64,000 bases of DNA from Prevotella communis (GTDB lineage Bacteria; Bacteroidota; Bacteroidia; Bacteroidales; Bacteroidaceae), in contig NZ_CP091792.1 in NCBI RefSeq assembly GCF_022024115.1, forward strand, positions 2,418,001-2,482,000. The letters run 5' to 3'. The notes under the pieces are model-generated. The model did not search any database, had not been told where the DNA came from, and saw only the letters and a program-made list of their open reading frames with translations. Of the stretch, positions 53,961 to 61,382 are shown piece after piece. A program made the translations under genes and the position numbers. Numbering within the stretch: position 1 is the first letter of the stretch; each line of letters starts with the position of its first letter.

Positions 53961-53992
53961 CAAAATTACAACAAAAAAACGAGAATCACAAA
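53961..53992 (-). promoter_or_regulatory. ffh promoter nested in a terminator
   Basis: TTTG (53992-53989), 20 bp, TAATTTTG (53968-53961). The -33 box lies in the loop of the hairpin 53974-54010 that terminates the queH-type gene. Confidence 0.6.
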
Positions 53993-54010
53993 TTATGAGT
54001 CTCGTTTTTT
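53974..54010 (-). terminator. Terminator of the queH-cyclo-ligase operon
   Basis: AAAAAACGAGA/TCTCGTTTTTT stem with a U-rich end; it overlaps the stop codon of the upstream gene (54011-54009). Confidence 0.7.
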
Positions 54011-55115
54011 ATGATATCACTTCATCCATCACGACATCATGCGCCTCGGAAGGCACTTCCGCCACACGCTGGAAGGGGAAGCACACACCTATTTTATATA
54101 TATCAGGATGAGTGCTGAGGAAGCGGTCGTAATAACCCTTGCCTCGTCCCAGACGGTGACCGGCTGCATCAAATGCCATACCTGGCACCAATGCGAAGTC
54201 TATCTGGTCAAAAACGACGAAAGGCTCCCCTACTGGCTCCATGATATGAAAGGCACCCTCCTCAAGATCCTCACGCGAAGCATAGTGGCGCAGTTCCATC
54301 GTCTCATCACCTGTCACCTTGGGTAGCACTACCGACACGCCCTGGGCAGCCAACTGGTCTACCAAAGGACGGATATCCACCTCGTCGGGCAATGGCCAAT
54401 AAGCCATCACGGTCCGTACATTCCGTGATTCCGTCATTCTCTGCAACTTCCTGACGATATCTTCCGACATCCTGGCCAACTGCGCCTGATGCTGTTTCTT
54501 CGCCTCACGCATCTGGGCTCTCAGCAGGGGTTTCGTGTTCGCACCGTTTCTGGCAGAAAACTCACACCCACAGTATTGTTGGTTATAGAACTGATTCTCC
54601 TTGAGCAACTGGTTCCTGCGTTCCTGCAGTCCTCCCTTGCGCCAGTTCTGTGCCCAGAACACGGTTCCAGGTACCTCAGCCATGGCTTTCTGTCCTGCCC
54701 GTTCTATCTGTTCCAAACTCTTCCAACGACTGGAGGCCAGTGTGGTAGCAAAATAGCGGAAGCCAAGTTTCTGAGCCTTACGGGCCGTTTCCGTCAATCG
54801 CAACGTAAAGCACTGCTCACAGCGCAGTCCCCGCTCAGGCTGGTTTTCCAACCCGCAAACGCCCGTACGCCATCCTTCGTGGTCATAGTCACCGTCTATC
54901 CATTCCAATCCCAGACGCCCGGCATGGCGCTTACTCTCGTTCTTGCGAATCTCATATTCCTCACGAGGCCAGATATTGGGGTTGAAATAGAAGATGGTGG
55001 GACGCACGCCATTCGCCATCAGCCATTCTACAATAGCTGATGAACATGGTGCGCAACAAGCGTGCAACAGCACCTTGTCGCAACCCTCTGGAATCAAAAT
55101 AGCCGGCTGTTTCAA
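54009..55115 (-). CDS. QueH (epoxyqueuosine reductase) fused to 5-formyltetrahydrofolate cyclo-ligase
   Basis: 368 residues from a TTG at 55115; no ATG precedes, and a later GTG (before LLHACCAPCS) is possible. Residues about 1-190 are QueH: LLHACCAPCSSAIVEWL, CEQCFTLRL, YCGCEFSAR, the cysteines that bind the cluster. Residues about 195-368 are a cyclo-ligase: LRAQMREAKKQ, YWPLPDEVDI, LVPGMAFDAAGHRLGRGKGYYDR. The first domain makes queuosine in tRNA, the second recycles 5-formyl-THF to 5,10-methenyl-THF. Both halves look intact. The gap upstream is nine heptamers long. Confidence 0.88.
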   Translation of the reverse strand: MKQPAILIPEGCDKVLLHACCAPCSSAIVEWLMANGVRPTIFYFNPNIWPREEYEIRKNESKRHAGRLGLEWIDGDYDHEGWRTGVCGLENQPERGLRCEQCFTLRLTETARKAQKLGFRYFATTLASSRWKSLEQIERAGQKAMAEVPGTVFWAQNWRKGGLQERRNQLLKENQFYNQQYCGCEFSARNGANTKPLLRAQMREAKKQHQAQLARMSEDIVRKLQRMTESRNVRTVMAYWPLPDEVDIRPLVDQLAAQGVSVVLPKVTGDETMELRHYASREDLEEGAFHIMEPVGEPFVVFDQIDFALVPGMAFDAAGHRLGRGKGYYDRFLSTHPDIYKIGVCFPFQRVAEVPSEAHDVVMDEVIS

Positions 55116-55178
55116 CTCTAAACTCTTACTTCTTACCTCTTACCTCTTACATCTTACATCAGACATCTTACATCTCAA
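55116..55178. repeat. Nine-unit heptamer tract filling an intercistronic gap
   Basis: CTCTAAA CTCTTAC TTCTTAC CTCTTAC CTCTTAC ATCTTAC ATCAGAC ATCTTAC ATCTCAA, 63 bp. It begins at the base next to the start codon of the queH-type gene and contains the stop codon (55177-55175) of the DnaJ-type gene. Confidence 0.92.
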
Positions 55179-55939
55179 AGCCCCCTGGCTTTCCAGATGC
55201 GATCCTTGGCAGCATTTATCTCCTGGAACTTCTTTTCTGCGGCCTTACGTACGTCATCACCCAGTTTTGCCACACGGTCGGGATGATGTTCCAGAGCCAG
55301 ACGACGATAGGCTTTCTTCAACTCATCATCGGTAGCATCCGCACTCACGCCAAGCACCTTGTAGGCATCCTCCAGTGAGTCACCCTCCAGGTGCAGCATC
55401 GCATCCACTTCCTGGGGCGACATCTGCATCCACTGGGCAACCTCCTTCAGTGCAGCAACCTCCACCTGATCCACACGCCCATCGGCCTGTGCTATCATCA
55501 CAAGGAAGTTGAGCAACTGCAATCGTCCAGAATAATCTACATGATAGGCAATCTGATTACAGGCCTGCTGGATATTCTGCCTATAGGCGGCATTTCCCTG
55601 ACGGTCCTGCTCAGCAAACAACTGGCGCATCAACTGATCGCCCTGCTGAGCTGCAGCCTCGCCAAAATTCTGACGGAGCATACCTCGTACCAGTTCCATT
55701 TCCGAATGCATCACCTTGCCATCGGCCTTTACGATATAGGCCGCCAGCACCAGCATCGAGATAAAGAAACTATTACGGTCACCTTGTTGCGACTGCTCAT
55801 CGGTGAGGCGCAAAGTCTCGCCCTCACTACTATTGACAGCCGTATCAAACAGTGCGCCTATTACAAATCCTAAAATACCCCCCAAGGGTCCAAAGGCGCT
55901 CCATCCCAGATAGCCGCCAATCCATTTTCCAAAAGCCAT
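55175..55939 (-). CDS. TerB/DjlA-like protein with C-terminal J domain
   Basis: 254 residues. The N-terminus has a glycine-rich membrane-like segment ([20 protein letters not shown]), then a TerB-like helical domain (about 55-175: [20 protein letters not shown] and [12 protein letters not shown] with acidic metal-like residues), and a J domain (about 190-254) with the HPD motif ([14 protein letters not shown]). This is the layout of DjlA co-chaperones that stimulate DnaK at the membrane. It is upstream of the queH-type gene and 9 bp downstream of the cytidylate-kinase-like gene. Confidence 0.88.
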   Translation of the reverse strand: MAFGKWIGGYLGWSAFGPLGGILGFVIGALFDTAVNSSEGETLRLTDEQSQQGDRNSFFISMLVLAAYIVKADGKVMHSEMELVRGMLRQNFGEAAAQQGDQLMRQLFAEQDRQGNAAYRQNIQQACNQIAYHVDYSGRLQLLNFLVMIAQADGRVDQVEVAALKEVAQWMQMSPQEVDAMLHLEGDSLEDAYKVLGVSADATDDELKKAYRRLALEHHPDRVAKLGDDVRKAAEKKFQEINAAKDRIWKARGL

Positions 55940-55948
55940 ATTTTTTTA

Positions 55949-56569
55949 TTATCCTATGACATTCATCAGGAAGTCAACGGCACCGTTCACGCCAAACTGC
56001 TTAACGTTCAACGAGACGTCATAGTTGCGGGCATCTTGCCATTCACTGCCTGTAAACGTCTTTGTATAGAGCTCACGACTGTAGTCATTGTCAACGATCA
56101 TGGCAGCCGCGTCGCTCTCTGAAATATCATACTTCCGCCCTATGCGTTTCTTCCTGCAGTCTACATCTGCATGGATGAATATCTTCAGGGCATTCGGATG
56201 ATTGCGGAAAATATGGAAGCCGCAACGGCCCACGATGACGCACGACTCCTGTGCTGCAATTTTCCTGATCACTTCAGCCTGCGCCTCAAACAACTGGCGT
56301 GAGGTCTGGTCGTGCTCCTGTCCATTATACTCGGCTCCGGCCATATACGAACGGTAGAACTGTGTGAAATCATCACGCCACAACGGATTGCGGGATTCTA
56401 TTTTCTCTACGGCCTCTTCCACAATATTATATTTACGAGCCATTTCGTTCAGTATCTGCTTATCCAGCAACTTCACATTAAGCCTACGGGCTAATTCGGC
56501 TCCAATCTCGTGTCCACCAGTGCCAAACTGTCGGCTGATGGTGATTACAAATTTCTCCTCCTTATTCAT
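55949..56569 (-). CDS. Cytidylate-kinase-like family protein
   Basis: 206 residues. It resembles the cytidylate kinase-like family PF13189: FVITISRQFGTGGHEIGAELARRLN (nucleotide loop, GTGGHEIG), RCGFHIFRNHP and HADVDCRKKRIGRKYDISE (lid region). These proteins are close to but not the same as CMP kinase Cmk; their substrate is not proven. First gene of the operon with the DnaJ-type and queH-type genes; promoter at 56617. Confidence 0.85.
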   Translation of the reverse strand: MNKEEKFVITISRQFGTGGHEIGAELARRLNVKLLDKQILNEMARKYNIVEEAVEKIESRNPLWRDDFTQFYRSYMAGAEYNGQEHDQTSRQLFEAQAEVIRKIAAQESCVIVGRCGFHIFRNHPNALKIFIHADVDCRKKRIGRKYDISESDAAAMIVDNDYSRELYTKTFTGSEWQDARNYDVSLNVKQFGVNGAVDFLMNVIG

Positions 56570-56616
56570 AAGCGTATAGATTTATTAGGTTTCACGTAAA
56601 GCATTATGTACATCGG

Positions 56617-56624
56617 CAAAATTA
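56617..56624 (-). promoter_or_regulatory. -7 element of the cytidylate-kinase-like operon
   Basis: TAATTTTG on the minus strand, 47 bp before the ATG. Confidence 0.5.
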
Positions 56625-56651
56625 CGAATAAAAATGGAATCCGCCAAATTT

Positions 56652-58235
56652 TCATCCAACTTTTTCCATATACGATGCACACATTTCTGCACAACGCTCA
56701 CCATCCACGCCAGCCGATACGATACCACCTGCATAACCGGCGCCTTCACCACAAGGGAACAGGCCCTCTACTTGCACATGCATCAGGGTCTCGTTGTCAC
56801 GGACAATACGCACCGGACTCGATGTTCTGGTCTCCATGGCAATCATCACAGCCTCGTTTGTCAGGAATCCATGTGCCTGCTTACCAAAGGTCTTGAAGCC
56901 CTGTTGCAAGCGCGAGGCGATAGGCTTTGGCATCCAGAAGTGCAACGGAGACGACACCAGCCCCGGGGCATATGAACTTCTCGGCAAATCATAGCTCAGT
57001 CTGCCATTCACAAAGTCTGCCATACGCTGGGCAGGAGCCGTCTGCTTCATATTACCTTGCTGCCAGCACATCCGCTCCAGTTCCTCCTGGAAATACATCA
57101 TCGAAAGTGCGGGAGCAAATTTTTCACTCTTCACTCCATACTTTCCACTTTCCAGGTCTTCCGGTCTCACCTCAACCACCATGCCCGAATTACTCCATTG
57201 TGTACCTCGGTTGGCAGGACTCATGCCGTTGACCACAATCTGTTCAGGACCCGTAGCGGCTGGAATCACGAAACCGCCCGGACACATACAGAACGAGTAC
57301 ACGCCTCGTCCGTCAGCCTGTGTCACAAAGGCATATTCTGCAGCAGGCAGCCATTGTCCCCTGCCCTCCTTACGATGATACTGTATCTGGTCTATCAATT
57401 GCGAGGGATGCTCCAGACGCACGCCCACAGCAATTCCCTTTGCCTCCAGATGAATCTTTGCCTCATTCAGGTAGCGGTAGACATCACGCGCCGAGTGACC
57501 TGTCGCCAGGATCACCGGCCCAAGGAATTCTTTTTCATTAGCCACACAACCAATTACTTGCTGCCCCTTCATGATGAGCTCCGTCATCTTAGTCTGGAAA
57601 TGCACCTCACCACCACAACGGATGATGGTGTTGCGCATAGCCTCGATGACCTGAGGCAACCTGTCCGTACCGATATGGGGATGGGCATCAGCCAGGATAT
57701 TGGTCGAGGCACCGTGCTGACAGAACACGCGGAGAATCTTCTCGGTATTGCCACGTTTCTTCGAACGGGTATAGAGCTTGCCGTCAGAATAGGCACCAGC
57801 ACCACCCTCACCAAAACAGTAGTTGCTCTCGCCATCCACCTGTTGGGTACGGGAGATATTCGCCAGGTCCTTCTTGCGTTCGTGCACATCCTTGCCTCGC
57901 TCCAGCACAATAGGACGGAGGCCCAATTCGATGAGTCTCAGGGCAGCAAAGAGTCCGCCAGGACCAGCACCCACCACAATCACCTGTGGCTTGTTGCTCA
58001 CATCCTGATAGTCCACATGCTCAAACTCATCCTCCGTAGGCAGCTCGTTCACGTAGACACGTACCTTCAGGTTCACGAAGATGGTGCGCTGGCGCGCATC
58101 TATCGAGCGCTTCAGAATACGCACAGCCTTCAGTGCGCCCAGGGCAAGGCCCTGTTCCTCAGCTATATATTTCCTTAGTTTATCTGCGCTGGCCGCCACC
58201 TGCGGCAAAACGCGTAGTTGATATTCGTTTGTCAT
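56652..58235 (-). CDS. FAD-dependent oxidoreductase (HI0933/BaiN-unrelated, uncharacterised NAD(P)/FAD family)
   Basis: 527 residues from the ATG at 58235; an upstream start would precede the predicted mRNA start. An N-terminal 70-residue domain is followed by the Rossmann fold (VIVVGAGPGGLFAALRLIELG) and FAD contacts GEGGAGAYSDGKLYTRS and GEGAGYAGGIVSAGVDG near the C-terminus. Relatives are cytoplasmic oxidoreductases of unknown substrate. Residues around 360-372 (SGKYGVKSEKFAPA) are encoded by heptamer tract 57120-57154, in frame. The -7 element ends 6 bp from the ATG, suggesting a leaderless message. Confidence 0.85.
   Translation of the reverse strand: MTNEYQLRVLPQVAASADKLRKYIAEEQGLALGALKAVRILKRSIDARQRTIFVNLKVRVYVNELPTEDEFEHVDYQDVSNKPQVIVVGAGPGGLFAALRLIELGLRPIVLERGKDVHERKKDLANISRTQQVDGESNYCFGEGGAGAYSDGKLYTRSKKRGNTEKILRVFCQHGASTNILADAHPHIGTDRLPQVIEAMRNTIIRCGGEVHFQTKMTELIMKGQQVIGCVANEKEFLGPVILATGHSARDVYRYLNEAKIHLEAKGIAVGVRLEHPSQLIDQIQYHRKEGRGQWLPAAEYAFVTQADGRGVYSFCMCPGGFVIPAATGPEQIVVNGMSPANRGTQWSNSGMVVEVRPEDLESGKYGVKSEKFAPALSMMYFQEELERMCWQQGNMKQTAPAQRMADFVNGRLSYDLPRSSYAPGLVSSPLHFWMPKPIASRLQQGFKTFGKQAHGFLTNEAVMIAMETRTSSPVRIVRDNETLMHVQVEGLFPCGEGAGYAGGIVSAGVDGERCAEMCASYMEKVG
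57120..57154. repeat. In-frame heptamer tract in the FAD oxidoreductase
   Basis: TTTTTCA CTCTTCA CTCCATA CTTTCCA CTTTCCA, five units, preceded by GCGGGAGCAAA. Same dispersed block and reading frame (KSEKFA) as at 51637. Confidence 0.85.
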
Positions 58236-58241
58236 TGGATG

Positions 58242-58249
58242 CAAAATTA
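58242..58249 (-). promoter_or_regulatory. -7 element of the FAD oxidoreductase gene, predicted leaderless
   Basis: TAATTTTG on the minus strand ends at 58242; the ATG is at 58235. GTTG lies 19 bp upstream as a near -33 box. Confidence 0.45.
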
Positions 58250-58285
58250 CAAATAAAATATGGAAAAACAACATGCTCCAGCAAT

Positions 58286-58313
58286 TTTTTCACTTGACAC
58301 TCTTCACTTTTCA
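58286..58313. repeat. CTTTTCA-type heptamer tract between divergent genes
   Basis: TTTTTCA CTTGACA CTCTTCA CTTTTCA, next to the promoter of the zinc-ribbon gene; preceded by GCTCCAGCAATT, a variant of the block seen at 57110. Confidence 0.75.
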
Positions 58314-58325
58314 CTTCAAAATGAT

Positions 58326-58333
58326 TACCTTTG
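58326..58333 (+). promoter_or_regulatory. -7 element of the zinc-ribbon gene
   Basis: TACCTTTG, 28 bp before the ATG at 58362; directly after the heptamer tract. Confidence 0.5.
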
Positions 58334-58361
58334 CACCCCGTATCATAAAACCTATAAAAAT

Positions 58362-58736
58362 ATGAAATGTCCTAAATGCTCACACGAGAACGACGAGAAT
58401 GCACTGTACTGCAATAAATGCGGTATCAAGTTTGACAAAAAACAAGACTGGAACAGTATCCTGATCATGGCCTACTGCTTTTCCATCATCTTCATGTCTA
58501 TCACTAACGCCAGTATTGGCTATCTTTTTGACTGGATAGGATGCACGTGGCAGACCAAGCATTTTGTCTATCTATTCCTGAACATCGTCGCTGCCCTACT
58601 CACATTCGTCCTGCCTTTCGGCATCCGCAACACTTGGATGAAGATCGTATCATTCATCCTGATTGCCATAGCAGCCATCATCAACATATCAAGGAATATT
58701 TATGCAATTATAGAGACATATAACACAGGATTTTAA
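58362..58736 (+). CDS. Zinc-ribbon membrane protein
   Basis: 124 residues from the ATG at 58362; the longer frame starts upstream of the promoter and reads the repeat tract. A zinc ribbon opens the protein (CPKCSHENDENALYCNKCG). Three hydrophobic segments follow (about 28-50, 68-86 and 91-113). Cytoplasmic ribbon plus membrane helices is common in small Bacteroidota proteins of unknown role. Confidence 0.75.
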   Translation: MKCPKCSHENDENALYCNKCGIKFDKKQDWNSILIMAYCFSIIFMSITNASIGYLFDWIGCTWQTKHFVYLFLNIVAALLTFVLPFGIRNTWMKIVSFILIAIAAIINISRNIYAIIETYNTGF

Positions 58737-58789
58737 GACAATACCGAAAAAATATTGACCAAAAAGGTGGTCGAATAAAAATTTTGCAT

Positions 58790-58797
58790 TACCTTTG
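58790..58797 (+). promoter_or_regulatory. -7 element of thrA
   Basis: TACCTTTG; no good -33 box. Predicted start of transcription near 58803. Confidence 0.5.
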
Positions 58798-58802
58798 CAG
58801 CG

Positions 58803-58840
58803 CCAATGGATTAGTCCCCGCTTGTTGAGGGGTACCATTC
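58803..58840 (+). promoter_or_regulatory. Hairpin in the thrA leader
   Basis: AATGG..CCCC-gcttgttga-GGGG..CCATT (58804-58839) folds into a nested stem immediately after the predicted start of transcription. Neither a leader peptide rich in Thr/Ile codons nor a U-run is seen, so a classical attenuator is not supported. Confidence 0.4.
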
Positions 58841-58863
58841 GGAAAGATAAATTGCATAGGAAT

Positions 58864-61341
58864 ATGAAAGTAATGAAATTCGGCGGAACGTCCGTAGGTT
58901 CCGTAAAAAGCATTTTGAGCTTAAAAGAAATTGTGGAGGCAGAGGCTCGGACGCAACCTGTCATAGTAGTAGTAAGCGCACTCAGCGGCATCACCGACAA
59001 ATTGATTACGATGTCGCAGATGGCAAAACAGGGAGACGAGCGCTATCGCGAGGAATTCGACGCGATGGTCAGACGCCACCACTCGATGATAGACACTATC
59101 ATCCAGGACATCAACAAGCGCGTAGACTTAATTAATAATGTAGACCAGCTCTTCGATCAGTTGAAGAGTATCTACTATGGTGTTTACCTGATTCACGATC
59201 TGTCGAAGAAGACCGAGGACACCATCGTATCCTATGGAGAGCGCCTCAGTTCCCATATCGTTGCTGCGATGGTGAAGAATGGTGTTCGTATGAACAGCCG
59301 CGACTTCATCCGCACACAGAAGAAGCAGGGCAAGCATGTTGTCGACACCGAAGAGACCACCAAGCTCGTCAAGGAGGCCTTCAGCAGTGTGTGTTGCGAT
59401 TCTGTCGCAACAAATAAAATCTACGTCGTTCCCGGCTTCATTGCCCGCGACAGTGACACTCACGAGACAACCAACCTGGGACGTGGCGGTTCCGACTATA
59501 CCGCTTCTATCCTTGCTGCCGTACTGAATGCTGAGGTGCTGGAGATCTGGACCGATGTCGATGGTTTCATGACAGCCGACCCCAAAGTCATCAAGAGCGC
59601 TTATACCATTAACGAACTTTCTTACGTAGAGGCGATGGAGCTGTGCAACTTCGGTGCAAAGGTTATCTACCCGCCAACCATCTATCCCGTCTGCGTAAAA
59701 AATATCCCCATCAAGGTTAAGAACACCTTCAATCCTGAACATCCGGGCACGCTTATCAAGGCTAACATTGAGAACGACCAGAAGCCTATCAAGGGTATCT
59801 CTTCTATCAAGGGTACTTCCCTGATTACCGTCACTGGTCTGTCAATGGTGGGTGTCATCGGTGTCAACCGCCGTATCTTCACCACCCTGGCCAACAAGGG
59901 CATCTCTGTCTTCATGGTATCACAGGCTTCTTCTGAGAACTCTACCTCTATTGGTGTGCGCGACGAGGATGCCGAGGCTGCAGTAGAAGTGCTGAATGCT
60001 GAGTTTGCCAAGGAGATTGAGACGGGTGCCATGTTCCCCATGCAGGTAGAGAGCGGACTCGCTACTATCGCCATCGTGGGTGAGAACATGAAGCAGACAC
60101 CTGGTATCGCCGGCAAACTGTTTGGCACTCTCGGACGCTCAGGTATCTCTGTGATTGCTTGTGCCCAGGGTGCTTCCGAGACGAATATCTCATTCGTGGT
60201 CGATGGCAAGTTCCTGCGTAAGTCACTGAACGTGCTCCACGACTCGTTCTTCCTGTCTGAATACAAGGTGCTCAACATCTTCATTTGCGGTATCGGTACC
60301 GTGGGTGGCATGTTGCTCGAGCAGATTCGCACCCAACAGCAGTTCCTGATGCAGTCACGCCGTCTGAAGCTGAATGTGGTTGGTATTTCTGATGTAGCCA
60401 ACTTCGTTCTCGACCGTGACGGTATCGACCTCGATAACTACGAGCAGATTCTGCGTGCAGGCTTCCCCGCTAATACGGAGCATATGCGCGACGAGATTGT
60501 CAAGATGAATATCTTCAACTCTGTCTTTGTCGACTGTACCGCCAGCAAGCAGATTGCCACGCTCTACCAGACTTTCCTGGAGCATAATATCTCTGTTGTT
60601 GCTGCTAATAAGATTGCCGCATCAAGCGATTACGACAGCTACCTGAAGCTGAAGCAGACGGCCCGCGATCGCGGTGTATGGTTCCGCTATGAGACCAACG
60701 TAGGTGCTGGTCTGCCTATCATCGGTACCATCAACGACCTGTGCAACTCGGGTGATAAGATTCTGAAGATCGAGGCCATCCTCTCTGGTACACTGAACTT
60801 CATCTTCAATGAGATTGCTGCCGATGTGCCCTTCTCTGAGACTGTTCGTCGCGCCAAGGAGCAGCGCTACTCTGAGCCCGACCCACGTATCGACCTCAGT
60901 GGTACGGACGTGATCCGCAAACTGGTTATCCTGACGCGTGAGGCTGGCTATAAGGTAGAGCAGGATGATGTAGAGAAGCATCTCTTCGTGCCCGACAGCT
61001 ATTTCGAGGGTTCTATCGATGATTTCTGGGCTAAGCTGCCTGAACTCGATGCCGACTTCGAAGCCCGTCGCAAGGTACTGGAGAGCGAGAACAAGCGCTG
61101 GCGCTTCGTGGCTACGATGGAAGCCGACGAGAAAGATCCTTCTAACTTCAAGACCAGCGTTGCCCTGAAGGAGGTACCTTACGGACATCCTTTCTATGGT
61201 CTGGAGGGTTCCAACAATATCGTGCTCCTCACCACTGAGCGTTATAAGGAGTATCCGATGCTCATCCAGGGCTATGGTGCCGGTGCAGCCGTTACCGCAG
61301 CCGGTGTCTTCGCCAATATCATGTCTATCGCTAACATCTAA
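58864..61341 (+). CDS. thrA: Bifunctional aspartokinase / homoserine dehydrogenase
   Basis: 825 residues from the ATG at 58864 (MKVMKFGGTSVGSV). The aspartokinase domain (1-290) has KFGGTSVGS and GRGGSDYTASI, two ACT domains follow (about 310-460: SMVGVIGVNRRIFTTL, GENMKQTPGIAGKLFGTLG), then homoserine dehydrogenase (about 470-825: FICGIGTVGGMLLEQI, VAANKIAASSDY, GAGLPIIGTINDL, ILSGTLNFIFNE). The ACT domains indicate feedback by threonine. It catalyses the first and third steps of the route to threonine. The next genes are the putative homoserine kinase and thrC. Confidence 0.96.
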   Translation: MKVMKFGGTSVGSVKSILSLKEIVEAEARTQPVIVVVSALSGITDKLITMSQMAKQGDERYREEFDAMVRRHHSMIDTIIQDINKRVDLINNVDQLFDQLKSIYYGVYLIHDLSKKTEDTIVSYGERLSSHIVAAMVKNGVRMNSRDFIRTQKKQGKHVVDTEETTKLVKEAFSSVCCDSVATNKIYVVPGFIARDSDTHETTNLGRGGSDYTASILAAVLNAEVLEIWTDVDGFMTADPKVIKSAYTINELSYVEAMELCNFGAKVIYPPTIYPVCVKNIPIKVKNTFNPEHPGTLIKANIENDQKPIKGISSIKGTSLITVTGLSMVGVIGVNRRIFTTLANKGISVFMVSQASSENSTSIGVRDEDAEAAVEVLNAEFAKEIETGAMFPMQVESGLATIAIVGENMKQTPGIAGKLFGTLGRSGISVIACAQGASETNISFVVDGKFLRKSLNVLHDSFFLSEYKVLNIFICGIGTVGGMLLEQIRTQQQFLMQSRRLKLNVVGISDVANFVLDRDGIDLDNYEQILRAGFPANTEHMRDEIVKMNIFNSVFVDCTASKQIATLYQTFLEHNISVVAANKIAASSDYDSYLKLKQTARDRGVWFRYETNVGAGLPIIGTINDLCNSGDKILKIEAILSGTLNFIFNEIAADVPFSETVRRAKEQRYSEPDPRIDLSGTDVIRKLVILTREAGYKVEQDDVEKHLFVPDSYFEGSIDDFWAKLPELDADFEARRKVLESENKRWRFVATMEADEKDPSNFKTSVALKEVPYGHPFYGLEGSNNIVLLTTERYKEYPMLIQGYGAGAAVTAAGVFANIMSIANI

Positions 61342-61349
61342 AATAGTGT

Positions 61350-61378
61350 GCTGGACGGTTCTGCCGTCCAGCCTTTTT
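61350..61378 (+). terminator. Hairpin terminator inside the threonine operon
   Basis: A 9-bp stem GCTGGACGG/CCGTCCAGC (61350-61372) followed by CTTTTT lies in the 41-bp gap between thrA and the next gene, whose ATG starts 5 bp later. Confidence 0.7.
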
Positions 61379-61382
61379 CCTT

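Noticed and set aside
57057..58178. Plus-strand frame of 373 codons opposite the FAD oxidoreductase
   Set aside because: It is antisense to a gene with clear FAD motifs and shows no recognisable domain.
58803..58863. Classical leader-peptide attenuator for thrA
   Set aside because: A hairpin is present, but no short frame rich in Thr or Ile codons and no U-run follow it.
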